This document shows positions 1-6,900 of a stretch of 14,986 nucleotides of DNA, piece by piece (the stretch's first letter is position 1; each line of letters starts with the position of its first letter). Origin of the DNA: Oscillospiraceae bacterium (GTDB taxonomy: Bacteria; Bacillota_A; Clostridia; Oscillospirales; Oscillospiraceae). Location: the NCBI GenBank assembly GCA_902789835.1, contig CADAPN010000035.1, positions 1 to 14,986 of the forward strand, in the 5' to 3' direction. The notes beneath the pieces are model-generated. The model did no database searches. It was not told the DNA's origin and was given only the letters and a program-made list of their open reading frames with translations. Made by a program: the position numbers and the translations under genes.

Positions 1-59
1 GTTGCCCAGGATGGTCAGCAGTTCAGACAGATCTTCTTCTGTGACCTTGTCCTTCTCCG
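1..59. repeat. Terminal direct repeat, left copy (identical to 14928-14986)
   Basis: The first 59 bases equal the last 59 bases of the window without mismatch. The repeat lies inside the S41 peptidase coding sequence, and joining it keeps the reading frame open. Such an exact end overlap is what a circular contig from a k-mer assembler shows. A true duplication of the S41 gene would look the same. Confidence 0.97.
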
Positions 60-177
60 CCAGTTCGCTCAGGAAGGTTTTCAGATCCGGCTCGTCCTTT
101 TCTCCTTCGGCAAAGGCGGTCGCGCCGAGGGAGAAAACTATTGCCAGAATCAGGAGGATGCTGAGAAGTTTTTTCAT
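1..177 (-). CDS. 5' end of secreted S41-family peptidase gene (signal peptide; continues across the window ends)
   Basis: This is the first 59 codons of a gene that runs off the left edge. The protein starts MKKLLSILLILAIVFSLGA and continues TAFAEGEKDEPD, a classic Sec signal peptide: Lys-Lys, a hydrophobic core, then an A-F-A cleavage site before residue 24 or so. A charged helical stretch follows. The ATG at 177 has AAAGGA about 12 nt upstream, somewhat far but acceptable. Bases 1-59 repeat exactly at 14928-14986. If the ends are joined, reading goes on in frame (codon 59 Asn, then Arg at 14927-14925) into the large S41 frame ending at 13224, giving one 626-residue protein. The CPBP protease gene lies 106 nt upstream on the same strand, so co-transcription is plausible. 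Alternatively this is the start of a second, near-identical S41 copy whose remainder is not shown. Confidence 0.85.
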   Translation of the reverse strand, partial: MKKLLSILLILAIVFSLGATAFAEGEKDEPDLKTFLSELAEKDKVTEEDLSELLTILGN

Positions 178-211
178 TTCTTGTCTTTTTCCTTTCTTTT
201 TGATTATGTTT

Positions 212-228
212 TCCGGGTTGTCCCCGGA
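212..228 (-). other. Small GC hairpin between CPBP gene and S41 gene
   Basis: TCCGGG at 212-217 pairs with CCCGGA at 223-228 around a 5-nt loop, within the 106-nt spacer between the CPBP stop (284) and the S41 start (177). In the minus-strand transcript no U-run follows directly, so it is a weak terminator at best. It could be an mRNA-processing or stabilising stem separating the two genes. Confidence 0.4.
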
Positions 229-283
229 TAACTGCCATATGGGGTTGGTCTTTCAGCCGTTCTTCAGGGAGGATTTGCAGCCC

Positions 284-1141
284 TTACCACTCTCTGCGGA
301 TCTTTTCAAAGTCGATGGTCTTCAGCACCTTCAAGAGCACGAGGATAAAGATGATAAAGACAACGGTTTGGACAGCAAACACAGCAATCTGTGCTCCGCC
401 CATATTGACGCTGACGCCGTCAACTGCTGTCGTCTCTTCCGTCACATAATTGCCGACCTTGGCGCCGGTATCAAACAGACTTGCCGCGAGAAGAGGTACC
501 GAATCGAAAAGCGCATGAGCAATCGAGACCGCCCAGAAATTGCGCGTTTTCCAATACAGGATCAAAAGCCCAAATCCCATCAGACCTGTAGACACGGTCT
601 TCAGCACAGCCTGTGCTGCCGCAATCGGTGTGTTCACACTTACGCCGGCAACATGAATCCATCCAAACAGCAGCGTCGAAATCACACCGATCCAGACAAA
701 AATGTGTTTGTTCTCGCGGAACTGATACAGCAGCCCGTCGTTGATGATCACACGAAAGCACAGTTCCTCGAACAGACCGACAAAAATGAGTTCAAGGATT
801 ACAAGGCACAGCACCTTCGGCCATCCGCTGACCAGAGGTGCACCCCCGGCAACAGCCGTAATTATACTGAAAATGCCCAACAGCCCCGAAAAGACGAGAA
901 AACCGCTGTACTTGCGAAGTACATATCCTATATCTTTGTCAAGATTCTCAAAGGATTTGGGGCCGGAAACAGCATACAGCACGGCTCCGCAGACGATGCT
1001 GAGCAGGATCCTCAGGAGCACGCTGCCGGTCTCGTCTTCCGTCGCCCCGTCAAGCAGCTTGACGGATGCAAAGCATAATGCGACTGTAAGCGCAGCCATC
1101 AGCGCCGGGTTTTTTTTCAAAAATAATAACAGTTTTTTCAT
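284..1141 (-). CDS. CPBP-family intramembrane metalloprotease (CAAX/Rce1/Abi type)
   Basis: The 285-residue protein is almost entirely membrane-embedded, with about eight hydrophobic segments (near 11-29, 41-60, 79-100, 109-133, 147-166, 174-196, 202-223, 251-273). It carries the three family motifs: Glu-Glu-x3-Arg (E125, E126, R130 in EELCFR), Phe-x3-His (F159, H163 in FGWIH) and His-x3-Asp (H209, D213 in HALFD), which supply the metal-binding and catalytic residues. In bacteria these enzymes process membrane or secreted peptides, often in bacteriocin maturation or self-immunity; the substrate here is unknown. I chose the ATG at 1141, which has AGGA four bases upstream. A GTG at 1159 would add six residues but lies inside the repeated intergenic segment. 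It is followed by the S41 peptidase gene after 106 nt. The repeat directly upstream also precedes the NRPS gene, so both genes may share a leader. Confidence 0.9.
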   Translation of the reverse strand: MKKLLLFLKKNPALMAALTVALCFASVKLLDGATEDETGSVLLRILLSIVCGAVLYAVSGPKSFENLDKDIGYVLRKYSGFLVFSGLLGIFSIITAVAGGAPLVSGWPKVLCLVILELIFVGLFEELCFRVIINDGLLYQFRENKHIFVWIGVISTLLFGWIHVAGVSVNTPIAAAQAVLKTVSTGLMGFGLLILYWKTRNFWAVSIAHALFDSVPLLAASLFDTGAKVGNYVTEETTAVDGVSVNMGGAQIAVFAVQTVVFIIFILVLLKVLKTIDFEKIRREW

Positions 1142-1203
1142 AGCTTCCTGTTTCCTCACTTTTATGATGCTTTCGGTTTTCTGCGCATCACGCCCGGCCT
1201 GCG

Positions 1204-1235
1204 CCGGGGACGGTTGTACGCACAGCCGCCCCCGG
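1204..1235 (-). ncRNA. Conserved strong hairpin in repeat copy A (possible structured leader or terminator)
   Basis: CCGGGGACGG at 1204-1213 faces CCGCCCCCGG at 1226-1235. Read as minus-strand RNA this gives ten consecutive pairs including one G-U wobble; read as plus-strand RNA the same position is an A-C mismatch. This fits a minus-strand transcript, like the genes. The 12-nt loop can add a 3-bp UGU/ACA inner stem. The same hairpin lies at 13144-13175. No U-tract follows, so it is not a standard intrinsic terminator. A role as 5' leader structure of the CPBP and NRPS mRNAs is inference. Confidence 0.5.
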
Positions 1236-1274
1236 TGGCCCGTGTCTCAGGATTTGCGGTTCTGACGAACACAA

Positions 1275-1319
1275 TCAGCGAATGCTGTTGATGGTATCGG
1301 TCAGGGCTGCGCGGTCATA
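1275..1319 (-). pseudogene. Remnant of an S41 peptidase gene: last 14 codons and stop
   Basis: The minus strand reads YDRAALTDTINSIR and then TGA, exactly the C-terminus of the S41 peptidase ending at 13224. Upstream of this point (1320 onward) the sequence is unrelated to S41. It is therefore either a truncated duplicate left by a rearrangement or a contig junction formed by assembly. The whole shared block (1261-1319) is exactly 59 nt, the same length as the overlap of the window ends. Confidence 0.75.
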
Positions 1320-1323
1320 CTAT

Positions 1324-1347
1324 GAAATCAGGTTTACCCCTGATTTC
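1324..1347 (-). terminator. Perfect 9-bp inverted repeat, possible terminator of the NRPS-STAS-phosphatase operon
   Basis: GAAATCAGG at 1324-1332 is perfectly complementary to CCTGATTTC at 1339-1347 with a 6-nt loop. The stop codon of the 16-codon ORF (1334-1336) lies in the loop. It sits about 70 nt after the phosphatase/kinase stop and directly before the point where repeat copy A begins. There is no U-run on the minus-strand side, so termination is only a guess. A recombination or attachment site is the other option, since a sequence junction lies a few bases away. Confidence 0.4.
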
Positions 1348-1384
1348 GCGGCACCACATCCCAGTACCAGCATACAACCGGCAT
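1334..1384 (-). CDS. Possible 16-residue aromatic-rich small peptide
   Basis: A short frame encodes MPVVCWYWDVVPRNQG and ends at TAA. It begins 33 nt after the stop of the phosphatase/kinase gene and is preceded by GGAGGAG at 1393-1399 with an 8-nt spacing to the ATG, as good a ribosome binding site as any in the window. The C-W-Y-W core is unusual. The stop falls inside a perfect hairpin, so the unit looks like a small translated tail of the operon. It has no signal peptide and I do not recognise the family. It could be a signalling peptide, a leader peptide, or the start of a gene cut off by the rearrangement at 1319/1320, although the frame closes before that point. Chance is possible because the frame is so short. 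Confidence 0.4.
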   Translation of the reverse strand: MPVVCWYWDVVPRNQG

Positions 1385-1417
1385 GTTCCAATCTCCTCCG
1401 CATTCCATTGAATCATG

Positions 1418-3454
1418 TCAAAGCGGAAAAATCATCGTAAACAGGTTTTTCCCATCCTTCTGTTCATATTGAAAAGACGACACCGTCTGGCGGATCAGGT
1501 TCAGGCCCATACCGCCGTTGTCCATATGCTCGAATTGCTTCTCTGAAGCAATTTCCGCTGTTGGATCAAAGGGAATGCCGTTATCCACGAAGACGATCTC
1601 CAGCCCGTCCTCCCGCTTTTCGCAGGCAAAAGACAGCTCCGTTGCCCCGGAATAGTTGACGATGTTCGCAAGCGCTTCATCACAGGCAAGCAGCGCTTTT
1701 CTTGTCTTCTCCGTATTCCCCGCACAGGCAAAAACGGTCTCACGGATGATGTCAAAGGAAGACAGCGCTGCAGGAATCGGGCGGAACCCGTTCCGGGCGC
1801 CCTCCCGGGCACATTCATCCTGCTCTTCTTCGGTGCCGGGCTCATTTTCCTCATCCTCCTGACAGATCATGAGCACCGCGATGTCGTCAAAGGGCTCCAC
1901 CCCTTCACAGAATTTGCCCACCGCCCGGCTGATCCGCATCAGGACCTCCTCTGCCGGATTCTCTCCGCCGAGATTCTCTCCGGCGGGCTCCTCCTTCAGT
2001 GTTTCAAGCAGGCGGCCCATCCCAAATGCCTCTCTCCGGGCGTTGATGGCCTCCGTCAGTCCGTCCGTGTAGAGCAGCAATCCCTGCCCCACCCCGATCG
2101 TCAGAGCTTCGTCCACAACCTCCGCATCGTCAAACAGGCCGAGGGCGATCCCGTTATTCGGTTTCAGGATTCTCGGTTCTCCGCCCAGCAGGACCGGATA
2201 GTTATGCCCTGCGTTGGCATAGCGCATCTCTCCCGTCCGCAGATTCACCTCAGCGGCGAACACCGTGGCGAACAGCCCCTCCGGGTTCTGCAGCATCACT
2301 TCCACATTTGCCCGGTTCAGCGCCTCCGCCGGGCTGAGTCCTACCGCAAGTTTTTCCCGGACCATGGTTTTGACCAGGGCCATGAAAATCGCACCGGAGA
2401 TCCCCTTTCCGGATACATCTCCGATCATCAGACAGATGTTCCCGTCATCCCGCCGGAAGCAGTCATAAAAGTCCCCTCCCACGCTTTTTGCCGGGCGGGT
2501 CAGGGCGCTGATCCAGAAGGCGCCGATTTTCAGATTTTTTCTTTCCGGGACCATTCCGAATTGAATTCTGCCCGCAACATTCATCTGAACATCGGTTTCC
2601 AGACGCTCCTGTGTCAGTCTTTCAATGTTCCGGACATAGGTGCTGATATCCGCAGTCATTTTTTCAAATGAGACTGCAATTTCCTCAATCTCATCCCCGG
2701 AATGAATGTTCAGCGGCTCCGGCTGAACCGTACTGTTCTTTGCGAAGCTCTTCATCCGTTCTGAAATACTGCGGATCGGCTCTGCCACCCGGCGCCGCAG
2801 CAGGACGACAAGAATCAGGAAAGCAAGCGACAGCACAATGGTCGGAGTCAGGATGTCAGTCAGAAAGTCCTCGCGGATTTGGCTTATTTCCATCTCGAGC
2901 CCGTCGGTCATGCAGATGACTGCAATCTCTCCGATCTCTTTCGGCCTGTACACCGCACGCCAGGAGATCTGCTTCCTTTCTGCTGACCATTCTCCCCGCT
3001 GGATTTCATTGCTTCCCTCCAGAAAGGCATTTTCCGCTTCGACCTGAAAGAGACTCTGCGCCGGCACAGTAAGTTTTCCCTGCTCCATCAGGGTGTCCGC
3101 TTCCGGGTTTGACGCAACCTCCAGCAGAATCTCGCGGTGACCGGTCTTCGGCTCCAGGCTGTAGATAATGATATAGATCAGCCTGAATCCCCTGCATTGA
3201 TTGCGCACGGATTGTCGGATCATGGTGTAATCATCGCTGCCCTTATCTCCCCGCAGGGCTTCCAGACCATAATTGTCCAGTGTGCCGGAAATCATCTTGG
3301 CGCAGGCTTCCATGTTCTCCGTTTCAACTTCAATAATGGCATCCCGCGTGCTGTAATAATTCCACAGTGTGGAAACCACAACGGTCAGCAAAAGGAGTCC
3401 CAGAAACCATGCGCCGATCTGCTTGCTCAAGGATTTTTTCATTGCCGTTCCCAT
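1418..3454 (-). CDS. Membrane sensor PP2C-type phosphatase fused to RsbW/SpoIIAB-like kinase
   Basis: A 678-residue regulator of the partner-switching type. Visible parts: TM1 near 13-33, an extracytoplasmic sensor near 34-198 (Cache-like by position only), TM2 near 201-220, a HAMP segment near 217-275 with a helical linker, and a SpoIIE/RsbU phosphatase near 290-530. The phosphatase keeps GGDFYD (326-331), GDVSGKG (345-351), NAGHN (414-418), YTDG (462-465) and FDDI (522-525), so its metal-binding acids are intact. An acidic linker leads to a GHKL kinase domain near 560-678 with its N box (D592, E593, N597, N600), G1 box DNG (624-626) and G2 box GGMGLNL (647-653). The phosphatase would dephosphorylate, and the kinase phosphorylate, the STAS protein encoded 48 nt upstream. 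The ATG at 3454 has AAGGA six bases upstream. No sigma factor gene is in the window, so the final target is unknown. Confidence 0.9.
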   Translation of the reverse strand: MGTAMKKSLSKQIGAWFLGLLLLTVVVSTLWNYYSTRDAIIEVETENMEACAKMISGTLDNYGLEALRGDKGSDDYTMIRQSVRNQCRGFRLIYIIIYSLEPKTGHREILLEVASNPEADTLMEQGKLTVPAQSLFQVEAENAFLEGSNEIQRGEWSAERKQISWRAVYRPKEIGEIAVICMTDGLEMEISQIREDFLTDILTPTIVLSLAFLILVVLLRRRVAEPIRSISERMKSFAKNSTVQPEPLNIHSGDEIEEIAVSFEKMTADISTYVRNIERLTQERLETDVQMNVAGRIQFGMVPERKNLKIGAFWISALTRPAKSVGGDFYDCFRRDDGNICLMIGDVSGKGISGAIFMALVKTMVREKLAVGLSPAEALNRANVEVMLQNPEGLFATVFAAEVNLRTGEMRYANAGHNYPVLLGGEPRILKPNNGIALGLFDDAEVVDEALTIGVGQGLLLYTDGLTEAINARREAFGMGRLLETLKEEPAGENLGGENPAEEVLMRISRAVGKFCEGVEPFDDIAVLMICQEDEENEPGTEEEQDECAREGARNGFRPIPAALSSFDIIRETVFACAGNTEKTRKALLACDEALANIVNYSGATELSFACEKREDGLEIVFVDNGIPFDPTAEIASEKQFEHMDNGGMGLNLIRQTVSSFQYEQKDGKNLFTMIFPL

Positions 3455-3502
3455 TCCGATTCCTTTTCGTTACAGCCTGGTCATGCTGTCTGATCCCGGT
3501 TT

Positions 3503-3814
3503 TTATTCCTGCTTTCCGCTCTCCTCTTCAAAGTGCAGCTTCTTCGCCAAGCCGGTCATGGTCAGCACGTCCATCACCTCAGGCCGGACATTGCGCATCG
3601 TCATCTCCCCGTTCATCTTCTTATGCGCGGCGACAATCTGCCGCACCCCTGCGGAAGAGGTGTATTCCAGGTCCTGCAGATTCAGAATCAGATGCTCTGT
3701 CTCCGGTGCCAGTTCAGCGAGCGCTTTTTCAAAATCCGGTGCGCTCTGCGTATCCATCCATCCGTTCAGGCTTAGTTCGGTCGTACTGCCTGCTGTTTTC
3801 TTTTCAATCGTCAT
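3503..3814 (-). CDS. STAS-domain anti-sigma factor antagonist (SpoIIAA/RsbV-like)
   Basis: A 103-residue protein, the usual size for a single STAS domain. The phosphorylation site region is DLEYTSSAGVR (residues 48-58), where Ser53 or Ser54 matches the serine phosphorylated in SpoIIAA/RsbV. In this family the dephosphorylated form binds the anti-sigma kinase and frees a sigma factor; phosphorylation reverses this. The gene lies 90 nt after the NRPS stop and 48 nt before the phosphatase/kinase gene, all in one direction, so the three are probably one operon. The start has AGAGGAG about nine bases upstream. Phosphatase and kinase acting on it are both in the downstream protein. What the switch controls is not shown; the NRPS itself is the obvious candidate. 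Confidence 0.9.
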   Translation of the reverse strand: MTIEKKTAGSTTELSLNGWMDTQSAPDFEKALAELAPETEHLILNLQDLEYTSSAGVRQIVAAHKKMNGEMTMRNVRPEVMDVLTMTGLAKKLHFEEESGKQE

Positions 3815-3904
3815 GTTATCTGACTCCTCTCGTATGTTTCATTCCTCATATGCTCTGATCCGGCGGCAGCACCTGGCGGTACTGCCGCCGATCTGATGCC
3901 TGCT

Positions 3905-6900
3905 TCAATGATTGTCAAAAGACTCGTCAAAATACCCGAATCCGTTCAGCAGTCCCATAAAGCGCCGGAAATAGTCCCACGAGGTCATCGGCCAGGTAAA
4001 GCCCAGCCGGTAGAGCACCTGCAGCGTATAATCCCGATTCACTTCGATCAGTTTCCGCTTCCGCTCCCCTTCCCCGAAGGTATAAGCCATCAGGCTGGTG
4101 AGCAGCTCCGCCCTCTTCGGGTCGCTCAGGGCGCTGGCCAGGTCCTCCTCGTAGGCCTCCCGCTCAACAAAGTCAATCTGATGTCCCATGGCGCGCATCT
4201 CGCCCAGCACATGCCCCAGGGGGATGGTGTGATCACTGAGCACGTGGAAGACCCTGCACTTTTCCGGCGTTGCTGCCAGCTTCACCGTGGCCTCGGCCAC
4301 TGCATCAATGGGCGAAAACTCCTGAGGCTTGTTCAGATCGTCAAAGGGGGCGCACTTCAGCGCCGCATAGGCCCGCAGATTTCCCATGGCAGAGTTCGAG
4401 CTCGAGTTAATCTGGAATTCCCCGTCCCTGTGTCTGGCCGCAAGGTTGCCATAGCGCATGATCTTCGCGTGGAGGCCTTTCGTCGCGGCCGCTTCCAGAA
4501 TCTCCCGATCCGAAAGGAACTTGGAATAGACATACTTGTTGGAGAGGTCCTGGCCAAAGAACAGGGTGTGCTCGTCCGGGGTTTTCTCCGGCAGGGAATC
4601 CTGAAATGCCACTTCCTGGACACTCATGGTGGAGGCCTGGATGAACATGATCTGCTTTTCCAGGCAGAAGCTGATCAGGTTGCGCACGCCACCCACATTG
4701 ACCTTCTCAATGCTGTTGTCCGCAGCGAAGTGCTTGACGCTGGCCGCACAGTTGATGACGGTGTCGATCGGGGTCTCCAAAAGCCCCTTCAGCGCTTCAA
4801 CATTCGTGATGTCGCCCTCCACGGGGAGAATTCTGTTTCCGAAGAGCTCCTGTTCAGGAGACTCAAAGTAATACATCAAAAGCTCTTTGAGCCTGCCTTC
4901 TGCGCCGCGCTTTCCGCCCCGGACAAGACAATACACTTTGCTGTCGGTGTTCTCAAGCAGCTCATGGAGGACGTGGATCCCAAGATAGCCGGTGGCGCCG
5001 GTCAGCAGAACCGTGCCCAGCGCCCGGGGTTCGCCTTTCAGGAATTCCTCCAGGGTGTTCTCCCGCAGCAGCTCGTAGATCCGGGTATAGTCATAGGAGG
5101 CAGGATCGTCTGACGCAGCGGCCGTTTCTGCCGGGGCAGACCCCTCTGCCGGGGCGGTCTGAGCCTTCGGCGCTCCCGGAGCATCCGTCGCATCCGTCGC
5201 CTTCCGGGTTGCCGCTTCCCTCTGCTCAAACAGCTCCGCCAGCTGACGGGGGGTCGGGTGGGTAAACACATCGCCGAACACGACGGGATAGCCTGCCTTG
5301 CCCGCCTCGATGCTCACCTGGGTCACCAGCAGTGAAGTACCTCCCAGATCAAAGAAGCTCTCCGTTGCCAGAACATGATCCAGATTGAGGATTTTGCCGA
5401 AAATGTCGCAAAATGCCTTCTCCGCCTTGCTCCGCGCCTCTTCGCCTTCCCCGCGGAATACCTCCGGCGTGGGAAGATTTTTCATGTCCAGCTTGCCGTT
5501 GGGTGTGTAAGGCATCTTTTCCATCTGCATATATGCGGTGGGTACCATGTACGGTGTCAGCGTTTTTCCCATCGCCGCCTTCAGCTCCGGAATACCCACC
5601 TGCTGCTCGTTGGTAAACCAGGCGCAGATGTGCTCAATGCCGTTGATCTTCTCGATCTTAACCGCCGTCTCCTTCATGCCCGGCTGCTGGGCGAGAACCG
5701 TCTCTACCTCGCCCAGTTCGATCCGCAGGCCGCGAAGCTTGATCTGGTGGTCCTTCCGTCCGAGAATTTCAAGGAAGCCGTCAGGCATCCACCGTCCGTA
5801 ATCGCCGGACTTGTAGATGCGGTCATCCCGATAGGGGATGAAGCGCTCCTCCGTCATCTCCGGCAGTTCGTTGTATCCCAGGCCGACGCCCCAGCCGCCG
5901 ATCCACACCTCGCCCACCAGGCCGGCGGGCAGCAGATTTCCATCGGTGTCAACAATGTATTCCCCGACGCCGGGCGTGGGCCGGCCGAGGGAAACCGCTT
6001 CGTCATCTGCCAGATCATGCTCGTTGCAGGAAATGGTGACCTCTGAGGGTCCGTAGATGTTAAACTGATGCGGAACAAGTTCCTTGAGCGTGGTCATCAG
6101 CTTCTCCGGATACTTTTCCCCGCCGCAGATCGTCATCTTCACCTGCCGCTTCAGCACCTCGCAGAAGATTTCCGAGTTCAGCAAAGCCTGCATCCGGGAA
6201 GGCGTTCCGCTGATGACGTCTGCCTTCGTCTCTGTTATTCTCTCTGCCAGCAAATCCGGATCGTTGCACTCCGCCTCGTTGGCGAAATACAGCGTCATGC
6301 CGTGGCTCAGTGCAAGGCCGTATTCCATGACGGAGACGTCGAAGGACAGCGTCGTGATGGCGCAGTAGACCGTGCAGTTTGCCCGCAGCGTATTGATCAT
6401 TTCTTTCCCCGGCATATCCGCAAAATAGTGCGCAGCGTTTCGGTGCGTCAGCATGACGCCCTTCGGCCGGCCGGTGGAACCGGAGGTATAGATCATATAA
6501 GAGATGTTCTCCGGCCTCAGGTCCACACGCGGCTTCATGCTGTCGGTCTCCCGGAGAAGCTCTTCGATGTCAACCGCCGGTTTGCCCGCAAAGCGGGGCA
6601 GCATCTCACTGTCGGTGATGACAAACTGCGCCTGCGAATCCTCGATGACCATGTTGACCCGCTCAGCCGGATATGCCGGGTCAAAGGGAATATAGCCCAG
6701 GCCGGCCTTGCTGGCGCCGAAGAAGGCGATCAGCGCACGTGAGGTGCGCGGCAGCAGTACAAGCGCCTTTCCGCCGGGTTTCGCGCCCCGGCGGATCAGG
6801 GCGTTCGCCACTCTGTCCGTTATGGTGTCAAACTCCCGGTAGGTAAGGCTCCCGTCCTTTGCGATCACCGCGGTCCTGTCGGGATACCGGGCTGCCATTT

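Larger units (their letters stand above)
1152..1319 (-). repeat. Repeat copy A: S41 3' end plus structured intergenic segment (matches 13092-13268)
   Basis: Three blocks are identical to copy B: 1152-1193 with 13092-13133 (42 nt), 1201-1236 with 13141-13176 (36 nt) and 1261-1319 with 13210-13268 (59 nt). Between them lie two blocks that are nearly unrelated (7 versus 7 nt, and 24 versus 33 nt). The copy ends abruptly at 1319/1320: on the other side copy B continues into the S41 gene, while this copy continues into unrelated sequence downstream of the phosphatase/kinase gene. It lies directly upstream of the CPBP start. The mosaic of perfect and unrelated blocks suggests conversion, strain mixing or a mobile intergenic cassette rather than simple drift. 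Confidence 0.9.

Noticed and set aside
2..1078. Plus-strand open frame across the S41 start and the CPBP gene.
   Set aside because: It runs antisense to two genes with clear motifs and shows no family features.
1237..1250. GGCCCGTGTCTCAG resembles a stretch of 16S rRNA complement.
   Set aside because: Only about 13 bases are similar, in a variable block of the repeat, and no further rRNA sequence surrounds it.
1245..1250. CTGAGA on the minus strand, a core word of TPP riboswitches, upstream of CPBP.
   Set aside because: The other conserved TPP elements are missing and the word lies in a block not shared with the other copy.
1164..1265. Plus-strand Cys-rich small ORF of 33 residues starting MMLSVFCAS, with a 36-residue version at 13104-13214 in the other repeat copy; the length difference is a multiple of three and both use the same stop.
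   Set aside because: No ribosome binding site precedes either copy, both lie antisense to the transcription direction of every gene, and the shared residues are explained by the identical DNA blocks.
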